Source of the DNA: CAJQQY01 sp964564545
Lineage (GTDB): Bacteria; Bacteroidota; Bacteroidia; Chitinophagales; Saprospiraceae
Direction of reading: 5' to 3'
DNA: 64,000 nucleotides
Assembly (NCBI GenBank): GCA_964564545.1
Contig: CAZMBP010000115.1
Location: 110,699-174,698, forward strand
How positions within the stretch are numbered: position 1 is the first letter of the stretch; the number at the start of each line of letters is the position of its first letter. Position numbers and translations under genes: made by a program. Of this stretch, positions 8,132-16,893 are shown one piece after another. The notes below the pieces were generated by a model. The model worked only from the letters and a program-made list of their open reading frames with translations. It was not told the DNA's origin and ran no database searches.

Positions 8132-9793
8132 ATGAAAAACAATTTACTTCTATTTTTATGTCTAACCATTTTTATTTTTCAGTCTAATGCTCAAGGCATA
8201 TTTTATGCTTCTATTCATACTGCAGTTGGATTTGGTAGTGTCAATTCTCCAGGTCTTGAAGGTCCACAAGAAATTATTGACCAAGATCCAATGACTAAAT
8301 TTTTAGATTTCTTTGCTACTGACGGGATGGGATTTGAGGTGGACATGCTTGGTGTTTCATCTGTGGTGAATACTATTCAAATTGTAACGGCCAATGATGC
8401 ACCTGAAAGAGATCCTACGACATTTGAAATTTCTGGTTCAACAGATGGTATAAACTACACCACTATAACTACAGCAGAAATACCATGTGTAGCAGAAAGG
8501 TTCTTATCAAGGTATTTTGGTTTTCCTAATACAGAGGCTTATACTTTTTATCGAGTAAACTTTACTGGAGTTTGTGGAACATCTGATATCATTCAAGTGG
8601 CGGATGTACAGTTATATCCAATTATTGGAAATGCTCCAACAATCGATTGCGCAGCAAATATTGATGCAGGAAGTTCAATAGGAGAATGTGGAGGAGTAGT
8701 TATGTATGATGTTACAGCAACAGATGTGGAGGATGGAATGTTGACACCGACTATAACTTCAGGGTTACCATCAGGAAGTACTTTTCCAATTGGAACCTCT
8801 TCTGTAGTATTCTCGGTAACAGATGCTGATAATAATACTGTTAGCTGTGATTTTACCATAACGATCACAGATACAGAAAGTCCAACTTCTGATTGTCCTG
8901 ATGACATAACAGTTGGATTAGCAAATCCTAATGACATGAGTGCGGTGGTTGATTTTGATTTGGGAATCATGGATAATTGTTCGCCCATAAATCCTTTAGT
9001 AGATTACACCGCTTTGGGAAGTATAGATGGAAAATCATACTATTTATCTGATTCTACATTTACCCCTCAAGAAGCTTTTGATGATGCAGCACTTCAAGGT
9101 GGCTATGTTGGAATTATTCGAAATGCTGATGACAATCAATTTTTATTGAATGCGATTTTAAGAAATAATAATGGAGTTGCTGATGTATTGATCGGTTTAA
9201 CTGATGTGGAATATGAAGGCCTTTTTTCATGGCCTGATGAGAGTTTCCCATTTTATGATAATTGGAATATGGGGGAGCCAAATAATTCTGGCCTTGGAGG
9301 TATTTCAGAAAATTATACCATCATTCTAACAAGTGGATTTTGGAATGATGTTGATTCTATAGGAGAGCGTAGATATTTATTGGAAATGGATTATGTACCA
9401 TTACAAACACAAGGATTAACTTCAGGGAGTGAGTTTCCGATAGGAACAACGACCAATACTTTTGAGATTTGGGATGCAGCAGGGAATATGACGATTTGCG
9501 AATTTAATGTAACGGTAGATGATGAAGTTGGAACTGAAGATCAAGAATTATTTAGAAGTATTTCTATTGCTCCTAATCCTACTCAGAATATCGCAACCAT
9601 TTACAATGAGTCAGATCTGAAATTAGAAAATGCAGTCTGCTATGATTTGCATGGGAAAATGATTCATGTGGTTAATTTCATTCAGTCTGAGAAGTTCCAT
9701 TCTATTGATATGACTAATTGGAATTCCGGGGTTTATTTTATTAAAATAAAAGGGGAGAAGGGAGTCGTCACGAAGCGATTGATTAAATTGTAA
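8132..9793 (+). CDS. secreted HYR/C-type lectin protein with T9SS sorting domain
   Basis: A signal peptide (residues 1-20) is followed by a discoidin-like beta domain (about 22-165, ending LYPIIG) and one complete HYR module (about 168-249). A second HYR module begins at 251 (PTSDCPDDITVG) and is interrupted by a C-type lectin domain (about 290-420). That domain has the calcium-site motifs EPN (382-384) and WND (404-406). The HYR module resumes at about 425-463 with FPIGTTTNTFEIWDAAGN. A type A T9SS sorting domain fills 473-553, ending TKRLIKL. It is probably exported to the cell surface and binds glycans; the ligand is unknown. The 16-bp stem terminator at 9805 follows. Confidence 0.88.
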   Translation: MKNNLLLFLCLTIFIFQSNAQGIFYASIHTAVGFGSVNSPGLEGPQEIIDQDPMTKFLDFFATDGMGFEVDMLGVSSVVNTIQIVTANDAPERDPTTFEISGSTDGINYTTITTAEIPCVAERFLSRYFGFPNTEAYTFYRVNFTGVCGTSDIIQVADVQLYPIIGNAPTIDCAANIDAGSSIGECGGVVMYDVTATDVEDGMLTPTITSGLPSGSTFPIGTSSVVFSVTDADNNTVSCDFTITITDTESPTSDCPDDITVGLANPNDMSAVVDFDLGIMDNCSPINPLVDYTALGSIDGKSYYLSDSTFTPQEAFDDAALQGGYVGIIRNADDNQFLLNAILRNNNGVADVLIGLTDVEYEGLFSWPDESFPFYDNWNMGEPNNSGLGGISENYTIILTSGFWNDVDSIGERRYLLEMDYVPLQTQGLTSGSEFPIGTTTNTFEIWDAAGNMTICEFNVTVDDEVGTEDQELFRSISIAPNPTQNIATIYNESDLKLENAVCYDLHGKMIHVVNFIQSEKFHSIDMTNWNSGVYFIKIKGEKGVVTKRLIKL

Positions 9794-9804
9794 CAAAAAA
9801 TCTT

Positions 9805-9845
9805 AAAACTATACTATTCAATTCTGAATAGTATAGTTTTAATTT
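9805..9845 (+). terminator. intrinsic terminator, 16-bp perfect stem
   Basis: AAAACTATACTATTCA (9805-9820) pairs perfectly with TGAATAGTATAGTTTT (9825-9840), with a 4-nt loop and a T/A-rich tail. It ends the lectin gene transcript. Confidence 0.85.
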
Positions 9846-10169
9846 AACCCAAATTAATAAAGACATATATTTTTAATGGATACTAAGAAAAAAAATTAAT
9901 TTTTCGTTTTTAAAGTTATTTTATTAATTTTAGTTTAGAGAAAACACAAAAATCATATCAAAGGGGAGCGGCTTATTCTTAGGCTTTTTATTTCAATATC
10001 TTTTTTATCATCCGTCATCGGTTAGATAACCCAATTTTAAATAATTCCATTGTTGAACTGAGTAAAAGAAAAATCATACTTGCATGAGCAAGTACGATTG
10101 TATATATATTATTAATATACTTTATTAAACAAAACCAATTTTTGTAACCCCTAATTAAATTAATTTAAA
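9846..10169. other. gene-free region with two weak hairpins
   Basis: No ORF is convincing here. A short stem GCTTA/TAGGC at 9971-9984 followed by TTTTTATTT looks like a weak terminator. An imperfect stem at 10073-10098 (ATCATACTTGC with GCAAGTACGAT) lies about 70 bp ahead of the next gene. I looked for known riboswitch cores and found none. Confidence 0.4.
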
Positions 10170-11102
10170 ATGAAAAGTTTAACAACTTCAACTATTCTGA
10201 TGTTAATTGCATCTTCTCTCATTTTTTTCTTTATTGGTCGGTATAGTGTATCTATGAACAATTCTAGCTCAGCTGCTTCAAATGCAGATAATGAAGAATT
10301 GACTTCAAAAGGACCTGTTACCACCAATGATAATGATAAGACCGCTACTCTTGATGATGATGCTGTCAAAAAAGCCGCTGAAGAAGAAAAAGCAGCAGCT
10401 GATGCCGAAGCAGCAAAAAAAGCCGAAGAAGCAAGAAATGTTGAAACCATTGCTAAGCCAAATAATCCAGTTGCAATTGGTGAGTTACCACGTGTAAGAA
10501 TGGGAATAAGTGATAATAAAATAGGATCAGTTTTAACTTCAATTTCTGAAAATCTTGAAGCAAAGCGACTTGCTTACATCAGTTCCCAAATGCAAGACTG
10601 TTCAGGGATATTTCATCAATTAAAAGATAGCATACAGCAAAGATTACCATCGTTAGCTGAAAGTGGTGGATCTTTCCAATATCCTTCTCCAGCAGAAGCT
10701 CGAAGTTCTCGACAAATAGCTGACTGGTATCATGAAAAAAATAATTTATTAATTGTAGAAGATGCTATGGCGTCTCGAAATTCTATTCGCCCAGGGTCAG
10801 TATTATTTTATGGAAAGTCAGGGAAGAGATTTTCAGATATTAATATTGATATGTTGACGGATCGAAATAATAATTACACTCAAAATGGTGCTATTCAACA
10901 TATTGCAGTCGTTACAAATGTAAAAACTGATGAGAATGAAAATGTGATTGAGTATACAATTATGCATGGAAGAAATAAACGTATTCATGCGTCAAGAAGT
11001 GGAAGTAAAGCTGTTCAAAGTCTTAGAACAAAAGGTTTACCTCCTTTTGGGAATTGGAAGCAACAATTAGTAGCTATTGCCAATATTACTACTCCTAAAT
11101 AA
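10170..11102 (+). CDS. membrane-anchored NlpC/P60-like cysteine peptidase or amidase
   Basis: An N-terminal transmembrane anchor (residues 5-24) leads into a low-complexity Ala/Lys/Glu stretch (about 65-90) that would form a helix spanning the periplasm. The C-terminal half carries the pattern of NlpC/P60 enzymes: Cys144 in DCSG, then RPGSVLFYG (207-215), His244 in IQHIAVV, and a third polar position in MHGRN (265-269). In that family the Cys-His pair cleaves peptidoglycan stem peptides. The match rests on motifs and spacing only, and a CHAP-type or inactive relative is possible. It stands alone between terminators. Confidence 0.6.
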   Translation: MKSLTTSTILMLIASSLIFFFIGRYSVSMNNSSSAASNADNEELTSKGPVTTNDNDKTATLDDDAVKKAAEEEKAAADAEAAKKAEEARNVETIAKPNNPVAIGELPRVRMGISDNKIGSVLTSISENLEAKRLAYISSQMQDCSGIFHQLKDSIQQRLPSLAESGGSFQYPSPAEARSSRQIADWYHEKNNLLIVEDAMASRNSIRPGSVLFYGKSGKRFSDINIDMLTDRNNNYTQNGAIQHIAVVTNVKTDENENVIEYTIMHGRNKRIHASRSGSKAVQSLRTKGLPPFGNWKQQLVAIANITTPK

Positions 11103-11140
11103 TATTTAGGTAAAAAAATAAAACAACTTTTTATAATTCG

Positions 11141-11178
11141 AGACCAATTAAGAGGCACCTTAATTGGTCTTTTTTTGT
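11141..11178 (+). terminator. intrinsic terminator
   Basis: AGACCAATTAAG (11141-11152) pairs perfectly with CTTAATTGGTCT (11159-11170), followed by seven T residues. Confidence 0.9.
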
Positions 11179-11265
11179 CTTGTAAGTGTATTGTTATATT
11201 GGGTAGTTTTTTTACAAAACCGAAAATTTCCTTTCCTTAATTTTCATTCTTATATGATTTCTATT

Positions 11266-12492
11266 TTAAAATCTTGGGTTTACATAATTATTATATTTAG
11301 AACCAAAACGATAATTCATTCCGAAATAAGTGAAGTAAGTAAAATCGGTATCAAGTTGTTTTATTTGGAGGAGAATGTCTTCATCCGAAATATCTGATTT
11401 GGCAATGTTGATTCGATCACTAACAAAAGAAATATATCCACCTATATCAATGCTCAATCCTTTGAAAATTTGCCATTCTATATTTGGATTAAAATAGACA
11501 TTGTATAATTCAAGATCATGGAAGTATTGTTCTAGACCAATATCAAAAGATACGTTTCCCCATTTTTGAGTTTGGTCGAATTCAATCTCCAGACCATGGC
11601 GCATTCTGGTTTCTGACAATCTGTTAAAAATAGTTGTGTCAGTATAATTATAGTATTCTGGCCCTATCGAGTAATTGAAACTAAATCGTTGAGTACTTGC
11701 CTCTGAGTATGGAAAAATATTGTATTCAATAGCAGGCTTAAGTGTGGTTGAAATATCAGTATTTCCAAAAGTAGAAGAGCCAGTTCCAGTTCTAAATCCA
11801 ACAGACCAATAAGGACTCAAACTCTTGACATATAGAAGGCGTAAGTTATAACTTCTTCTTATAAACGATTCATCCCCACTAGTTAAATTGAAGGTAGATT
11901 TATCAAAATTATAAAAAGATGAAAATCTAAACTTATGTTTATCAGTAACATTAGATGCTGAAACTCTTCCTGTCAATTCTACATTGGAGTAAGTTGATTC
12001 TCCATTCATCCAACCTCTACCACCAATATTAAAAACCCAATTATGCCATTTGTCAAACACCTCTGTATTTTGAGTTCCATCTTCGTCTTTAACCTCATAA
12101 GTTATTTGGTTTATCATTGGTGTTTGAACCAAAAACTGGAGTAAACCTTTTTTTATTTCATTGACAAATTGCTCCCGCTCGATTGCATCAGTAGCATTGG
12201 GATCTGTGAAATATTTAATTGTATCTCTTATCGTAGAGAATTCCTTATTCCCAATAAATGCTAATTGAATTTCTCTTCCACCAGCTCCAGTTCTTTGTCG
12301 GGTAGCCAAGATATAAATATCTGCTTCTTGTCGATTCTGCATATAATTGACAAAGGTTATTTCTTGTTTGATGTAAACCCAGTCGCAATTCATTTGACAA
12401 TCAATAAAAATGTCGGGGCGTTGTTTTAAGTTTTGTGCTAAAAAAGTAGTACTGATCAAGATGCTAAATATGATAGTTAATCTAATTTTCAT
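11266..12492 (-). CDS. outer-membrane beta-barrel protein
   Basis: A signal peptide (cleavage after about residue 19, TTFLAQ) starts this 408-residue protein. Residues 25-130 form a soluble domain with two cysteines in DCQMNC. The rest alternates polar and aromatic residues in regular strands (for example KFRFSSFYNFDK and RFSFNYSIGPEYY) and ends in aromatic Phe, as outer-membrane barrels do. I do not recognise a specific family; a channel or a surface-anchoring role is possible. It converges with the gene at 10170 across the terminator at 11141. Confidence 0.65.
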   Translation of the reverse strand: MKIRLTIIFSILISTTFLAQNLKQRPDIFIDCQMNCDWVYIKQEITFVNYMQNRQEADIYILATRQRTGAGGREIQLAFIGNKEFSTIRDTIKYFTDPNATDAIEREQFVNEIKKGLLQFLVQTPMINQITYEVKDEDGTQNTEVFDKWHNWVFNIGGRGWMNGESTYSNVELTGRVSASNVTDKHKFRFSSFYNFDKSTFNLTSGDESFIRRSYNLRLLYVKSLSPYWSVGFRTGTGSSTFGNTDISTTLKPAIEYNIFPYSEASTQRFSFNYSIGPEYYNYTDTTIFNRLSETRMRHGLEIEFDQTQKWGNVSFDIGLEQYFHDLELYNVYFNPNIEWQIFKGLSIDIGGYISFVSDRINIAKSDISDEDILLQIKQLDTDFTYFTYFGMNYRFGSKYNNYVNPRF

Positions 12493-12806
12493 ATTTTTTA
12501 GTTTGAAAGTGATAGGTTTCTAGTTGGGTGGAGATAAGAAACTATGATATTTAAGTTTTAAGGCGTTGAATTTTAATGTAACAATACTTTGACAAGCAGG
12601 TGAAATTACTAGATTTTATTAAATGATTTGATTCTATATTCAGTATCTTCTAAATTTTGTACCAAGTTAGCCTTAAAAAAAGTAGAGTAGAATTTTTACA
12701 AGGTCTTTAACAGCTCAATAACATGAGTTCAGTTTTGAATGAATCAAATATTTTTTGTGGAATGATTTTGAGTTTCTTAACTTAGTCGAAACAAATCTTA
12801 CTAAAA
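12493..12806. other. gene-free divergent promoter region
   Basis: This 314-bp gap separates divergent genes. It is AT-rich, with no hairpin stronger than 8 bp and no short ORF that looks coding. Confidence 0.4.
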
Positions 12807-14069
12807 ATGGACAAACGTACCTTCCTTAAAAATATAACATTAGCAAGTATTGCTGCATCTCCTTTTTACAAAAATCTAGATAAGATTGTAAACCAAGTTT
12901 CTCATCTTTCCGCGGAAGAAGTAGCAAAGGACGAAAACTTTTGGGCACAAGTAAGAAGTGAATATCGACTCAAACCAGATTACATCAATCTTGAAAATGG
13001 CTATTATTGTTTTACCCCTCAAGAGACTTTGGAAAAATACATTCAACACATTCGTCATGTCAATTATCAAGGTTCATATTATATGCGAACCGTTCAATGG
13101 GAAAATAAAAAAAGGATGGCGAGCCAGTTGGCAGAAATTGCTGGTTGTTCGAAAGAGGAATTAATTATCACGCGAAATACTACTGAATCCTTAGATACAA
13201 TCATTGGAGGAATGCATTGGAAAGAAGGAGATGAAGCTGTGATGGCTGAACAAGATTATGGTGCGATGAAAAATATGTTCAAGCTTCAAGCTCGACGACA
13301 TGGAATTATTAATAAGGTCATTTCAGTTCCTAATCATCCAAAGTCTGATGAAGAAATTGTTAATCTTTATGCTAGCGCGATTACTCCAAAAACTAGACTG
13401 TTGATGATTTGTCATATGATAAATATTACTGGACATATTTTACCTGTTCGAAAAATATGCAATATGGCTCATAGCAAGGGAGTAGAAGTAATGGTAGATG
13501 GAGCACATGCTTTTGGGCATTTTGAATATTCGATTAAAGACCTTGATTGTGATTATTACGGAACTAGTTTACATAAGTGGATGAGTGTTCCATTGGGTGC
13601 TGGTTTTCTTTTTGTAAAAAAAGATAAAGTGAAAAATGTCTGGGAAACTTTTGCTGAATGGGGAAAAGATCAAGATGATATTTATCGCCTCAATCATACC
13701 GGAACACATCCTGTTGCCACAGATTTGGCGATTGGAAATGCCATTGAATATTATAATCGAATAGGAGGAGAACGCAAAGAGAAACGACTTCGATATCTCC
13801 AAAATTATTGGACAAGTAAAGTTCGTAATATTGGAAATATCATTGTGAATACTCCAGAAGAAACTCATCGTTCGTGTGCAATTGCCAATGTTGGAATCAA
13901 AAATATGAAGCCTCATGATCTTGCCAAAACATTAATGAAAAAGTATAAAATATGGACAGTAGCCATTGATGGGGCAGGAGTGCATGGTTGTCGGATTACT
14001 CCAAATATTTATACGACTCCAAAGGAGTTGGATGTTTTTGTGAAGGCACTTAAGGAATTGGGAAGTTAA
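12807..14069 (+). CDS. exported PLP-dependent class V aminotransferase-fold enzyme
   Basis: The 420-residue protein fits the isopenicillin-N-epimerase/cysteine-desulfurase branch of fold-type I PLP enzymes. It shows TRNTTESLDTI (cofactor phosphate region, about residue 118), the aspartate in VMVDGAHAFGHF (about 232) and the Schiff-base lysine in YGTSLHKWMSVPLGAG (about 257). The N-terminus (MDKRTFLKNITLASIAASPF) resembles a twin-arginine-like leader with KR rather than RR, so export is likely but not certain. The substrate is unknown. It is a single-gene unit. Confidence 0.85.
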   Translation: MDKRTFLKNITLASIAASPFYKNLDKIVNQVSHLSAEEVAKDENFWAQVRSEYRLKPDYINLENGYYCFTPQETLEKYIQHIRHVNYQGSYYMRTVQWENKKRMASQLAEIAGCSKEELIITRNTTESLDTIIGGMHWKEGDEAVMAEQDYGAMKNMFKLQARRHGIINKVISVPNHPKSDEEIVNLYASAITPKTRLLMICHMINITGHILPVRKICNMAHSKGVEVMVDGAHAFGHFEYSIKDLDCDYYGTSLHKWMSVPLGAGFLFVKKDKVKNVWETFAEWGKDQDDIYRLNHTGTHPVATDLAIGNAIEYYNRIGGERKEKRLRYLQNYWTSKVRNIGNIIVNTPEETHRSCAIANVGIKNMKPHDLAKTLMKKYKIWTVAIDGAGVHGCRITPNIYTTPKELDVFVKALKELGS

Positions 14070-14173
14070 TTTTTTTCATGCAAAGTATACAAAGTATTTA
14101 TGATTAAAACCTTAAGTAACCTTTGCCTTCATCGCACCCTTTGAGTGAAATAGAGTTTGAAAACCATTGCCAC

Positions 14174-15463
14174 TTAATCTGCAAATTTGGATAAATACTC
14201 TTCACTTTTATCAATATTAATTTCTACCCAAAGCGGAAGATGATCACTAACTTGGAAAGTACTCCAATCTGAATCTAAATAAAAAGTCTGTAAGGCATCC
14301 TCCTCTAAATTTATCAGATTTTGGTTAAATGAAATGTTGGCCAAGGTTTTAGTCTTACGTTCTTCCAATTTTTTTCTTTTGGAGTTTGAAATATTTTGGT
14401 CTAAAAGATCCTGATTTATTTCTGTAAGTTTTTGCTCCATTTTTTCAATTTCATTTGAAAAGTTATTTCGTTGTTTAGTAACATAGTCTATGATATCTTT
14501 TTTGAATAAAGGAAATTGAGCCTTTGTATAAATGACTTTAAAAAAATCAAAAACTCTATCAATATTATTATGATCCCTAGAAGTTTCTTCATGTGAGTCA
14601 CTCCATTCAAAATCTAAGCTAGCAGTTTTATAATAGGAAATTTGATCATAAAATTTGGTTCTAGACCTGTTAGATCCTTTTCTGTTTTTTATTGTTTTAA
14701 AACCATATTTCGCTAGGGCGTCATAAGTTTCATTATTCTCGTCAACAATATTAAAATCACCTACAATAAAGTAATTGTATGGGTTATTCCAATTGTGTTT
14801 TTGATTGCCAATTTCACCTTCTTTTTTAGCATTGTTACTAATTAGTTTAGCTACTTTATCAATTTCATCCACACGCCTTACAAATTTGTTAGAGGTTTCA
14901 CTCTCTGCTCCATAATAAATATGGACGGTGGTCACCTTAAATTTAAACCAACCTGATTGGAAAGAACATTTAAAAGGTGTTCTTGAAAATTGTCGTTCAA
15001 TGACACCTTGATTATTTCTAATTAGCATATTTTGAGGGAGAACTAATTCACCTGCAATTCCTTTAAAATGTACCGTTCTTTTATCATAAATAAACCCTAG
15101 CCGTTCATTATTTCCTCCTGCTTTCCAGGCTGCAACGTCAGTAACTATATATTTATAATTATCGCCAAGAATATTAAGCACCTTTTTCAAAGGAGCTAAG
15201 TCTTCATTTATTTCTTGTATAGCAATTATATCAAACCTAGAAATTATCTCTGCGATGTAAATAAATGCATCATCCTTTCGAGGGCCAAATTTTTTACTAT
15301 TTCCATCGAATTCTCTAATATTCCAGGAACCAAATATTAACGTTTTATTGAGGGTACGTTTGGGAATTTTTCTATCTAAAGCTCTTCTTAAAGGTTTGAT
15401 TAATTTAAGACATCGATTTGTATAATCAGGATTTTTGAAGTAACGGATTCGAAAGTATTCCAT
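14174..15463 (-). CDS. endonuclease/exonuclease/phosphatase (EEP, DNase I-like) family protein
   Basis: The motifs of the EEP metal-dependent phosphoesterase fold appear in order: FGSWNIREF, the metal-binding glutamate in IQEINED, GDFNIVDE, and a C-terminal SDHLPLWVEI. A lysine/glutamate-rich coiled insertion of about 65 residues sits just before the last motif. I chose the Met at 15463 (429 residues) because the 37 residues of the longer reading frame to 15574 look like translated intergenic DNA, with Cys- and Phe-rich composition. There is no signal peptide with this start. It may act on nucleic acid or on a phospho-substrate. It is divergent from hsp20. Confidence 0.82.
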   Translation of the reverse strand: MEYFRIRYFKNPDYTNRCLKLIKPLRRALDRKIPKRTLNKTLIFGSWNIREFDGNSKKFGPRKDDAFIYIAEIISRFDIIAIQEINEDLAPLKKVLNILGDNYKYIVTDVAAWKAGGNNERLGFIYDKRTVHFKGIAGELVLPQNMLIRNNQGVIERQFSRTPFKCSFQSGWFKFKVTTVHIYYGAESETSNKFVRRVDEIDKVAKLISNNAKKEGEIGNQKHNWNNPYNYFIVGDFNIVDENNETYDALAKYGFKTIKNRKGSNRSRTKFYDQISYYKTASLDFEWSDSHEETSRDHNNIDRVFDFFKVIYTKAQFPLFKKDIIDYVTKQRNNFSNEIEKMEQKLTEINQDLLDQNISNSKRKKLEERKTKTLANISFNQNLINLEEDALQTFYLDSDWSTFQVSDHLPLWVEINIDKSEEYLSKFAD

Positions 15464-15612
15464 GATTTGGTTTAAATTTTTGATTTTGAAAAGCGACAGT
15501 ATGCATGTTTTAAGTGTAATAAAACAATAAACCCTAAAATTACATATAAAGAAACAGATGGTTTCCTGTTTCAAAAATATTATGGAATTAATAGTTTGAA
15601 GTTCAAATTTTC

Positions 15613-15659
15613 ATAAGAATCATAAAGTGATAAAAATCAACTTAGTTTATGATTCTTAT
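15613..15659. promoter_or_regulatory. 14-bp perfect inverted repeat between nuclease and hsp20 genes
   Basis: ATAAGAATCATAAA (15613-15626) is repeated in reverse complement at 15646-15659 with a 19-nt spacer. It sits 60 bp ahead of the hsp20 start, where an operator or a cruciform regulatory site would lie. It is not followed by a T tract, which argues against a terminator. Confidence 0.45.
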
Positions 15660-15721
15660 CATTATAAATCTATGCTTGTGTTAGTAAATTGAAGCATTAA
15701 ATAAATAAAACATACTCAATT

Positions 15722-16165
15722 ATGATTCGACCTGACATAAAAACCTATCATAATGATTGGCGACAAAAATGGTTAAACCCAGATATTCATCGGCGCCACT
15801 TTTTAGGAAAAGGTGCTTTAGATTTGTATCGAAATCAAAAGGAAGGAATGGCTGCCAACTTAAAAAAATTAGATCAACATTTTGAGTTGGAAATTGCAAT
15901 GCCCGGTTTTTCAAAAGAAGATATTGAAGTGATTTTAAAAGATGATATTCTTACTGTGAGAGGGGTTAGAAAAAAAGAAGATAACCCGTCTCCAGAATAT
16001 ATTATCAAAGAGTTTGATTTAGATCTTGTTGAGCGAAAGTTTCAATTAGTGAAAGGAATTGAACTCGATAAAGTAGAAGCACGCTATTCTAACGGAATTT
16101 TAAATGTTGTTTTCTATACAAATACTGAAGAACAAGAGCCGCAAAGGATAATTGAAGTGGAGTAA
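15722..16165 (+). CDS. Hsp20/alpha-crystallin small heat-shock protein
   Basis: The 147-residue protein has the alpha-crystallin domain at about residues 45-140. It includes the first strand FELEIAMPGFSKEDIEV, the DDILTVRG strand, and the conserved SNGILNVVF motif (A-x-x-x-n-G-v-L family signature) near 124. Such proteins are ATP-independent holdases that keep unfolded proteins soluble. The N-terminal 44 residues are basic and rich in aromatics, as is usual. It is a single-gene unit with an inverted repeat upstream (15613-15659) that may control it. Confidence 0.93.
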   Translation: MIRPDIKTYHNDWRQKWLNPDIHRRHFLGKGALDLYRNQKEGMAANLKKLDQHFELEIAMPGFSKEDIEVILKDDILTVRGVRKKEDNPSPEYIIKEFDLDLVERKFQLVKGIELDKVEARYSNGILNVVFYTNTEEQEPQRIIEVE

Positions 16166-16197
16166 GTTGTTTGCAATAAATTTATTTCTATAATTTT

Positions 16198-16238
16198 CAA
16201 ACTGCCACTACCTCCTAATAAGAGGTAATGGCAGTTTG
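16198..16238. terminator. bidirectional terminator
   Basis: CAAACTGCCACTACCTC (16198 on) pairs with GAGGTAATGGCAGTTTG (ending 16238), with one mismatch. It lies between the convergent hsp20 and NTF2-like genes and can serve both. Confidence 0.75.
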
Positions 16239-16241
16239 TAT

Positions 16242-16697
16242 TTACTTCTCCATTTTAGCATAAATCTTTCGCCACTCGCTAGCATCATAAATTAAATGAG
16301 ATTCTTTAATTTTTCCATTTTCAATCCTAAACCATTCTGTGGCTAAATTAGATTCTACCCCTGGAATTGAAGATTTAAATTCATAATATGCAGCCACCCA
16401 ATTTCCATTTTCAGCTGTACTAATTATGTTTATTCCAGTAATTACAGATCCAATCTCTTTCGCCAATGCAATAAACTCGGTTTTAGAATTTAGCTCTACC
16501 ATCGGATTTTTAAATTTGTAATTATCAGCAAGTAAATCTAATGAAGCAGTAATTTTTGAAGGATCATTAAAACCATTCAAAAATGTTTTTACGACTTTTT
16601 GATTACTCATATTGCTTCCTTGATTTTGTTGAGAAAAAGTATCATTGGAAAACATTCCAATTGTGATAAGGAAAAAAAATTTGATCCATTTCATCAT
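16242..16697 (-). CDS. exported SnoaL/NTF2-like protein
   Basis: A signal peptide (about residues 1-22, ending DTFSQ) is followed by a single NTF2-like cone fold: a long first helix (KVVKTFLNGFNDPSKI), a DLLADNYKFKNPM strand typical of SnoaL-like proteins, and WVAAYYEFKSS and WFRIENGKIKESHLI strands. Many such proteins bind or isomerise small hydrophobic ligands; the substrate cannot be inferred. The start could also be the second Met, one codon later. Confidence 0.75.
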   Translation of the reverse strand: MMKWIKFFFLITIGMFSNDTFSQQNQGSNMSNQKVVKTFLNGFNDPSKITASLDLLADNYKFKNPMVELNSKTEFIALAKEIGSVITGINIISTAENGNWVAAYYEFKSSIPGVESNLATEWFRIENGKIKESHLIYDASEWRKIYAKMEK

Positions 16698-16749
16698 TTT
16701 AGTATTTTGATTTTAAATTAATAATAGGACAAATTTATAGACCGTTCGC

Positions 16750-16783
16750 AATATAAATCTTGGTCTATACCAAGATTTATATT
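16750..16783. repeat. perfect 15-bp palindrome
   Basis: AATATAAATCTTGGT (16750-16764) and ACCAAGATTTATATT (16769-16783) pair perfectly around CTAT. No T tract follows, so it is either an operator near the start of the NTF2-like gene (53 bp upstream) or an intergenic repeat. Confidence 0.5.
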
Positions 16784-16893
16784 TGGTATTTTTGAAGAAT
16801 ATATTTTGGATAAGTTTTTACTTTATTCGTAGAAACTGGAAAGGAGTATTAGGTCACAAGTGACTTTAAAAAGGGTAAGTCTTTTCGTTTTAA

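Noticed and set aside
9846..10169. TPP or other riboswitch ahead of the NlpC-like gene
   Set aside because: The GGGGAGC-like stretch lacks the two conserved TPP core loops, and the downstream gene has no link to thiamine.
15464..15574. N-terminal extension of the EEP nuclease
   Set aside because: The extra 37 residues are Cys/Phe-rich and unlike the family's N-terminus; the Met at 15463 is preferred.
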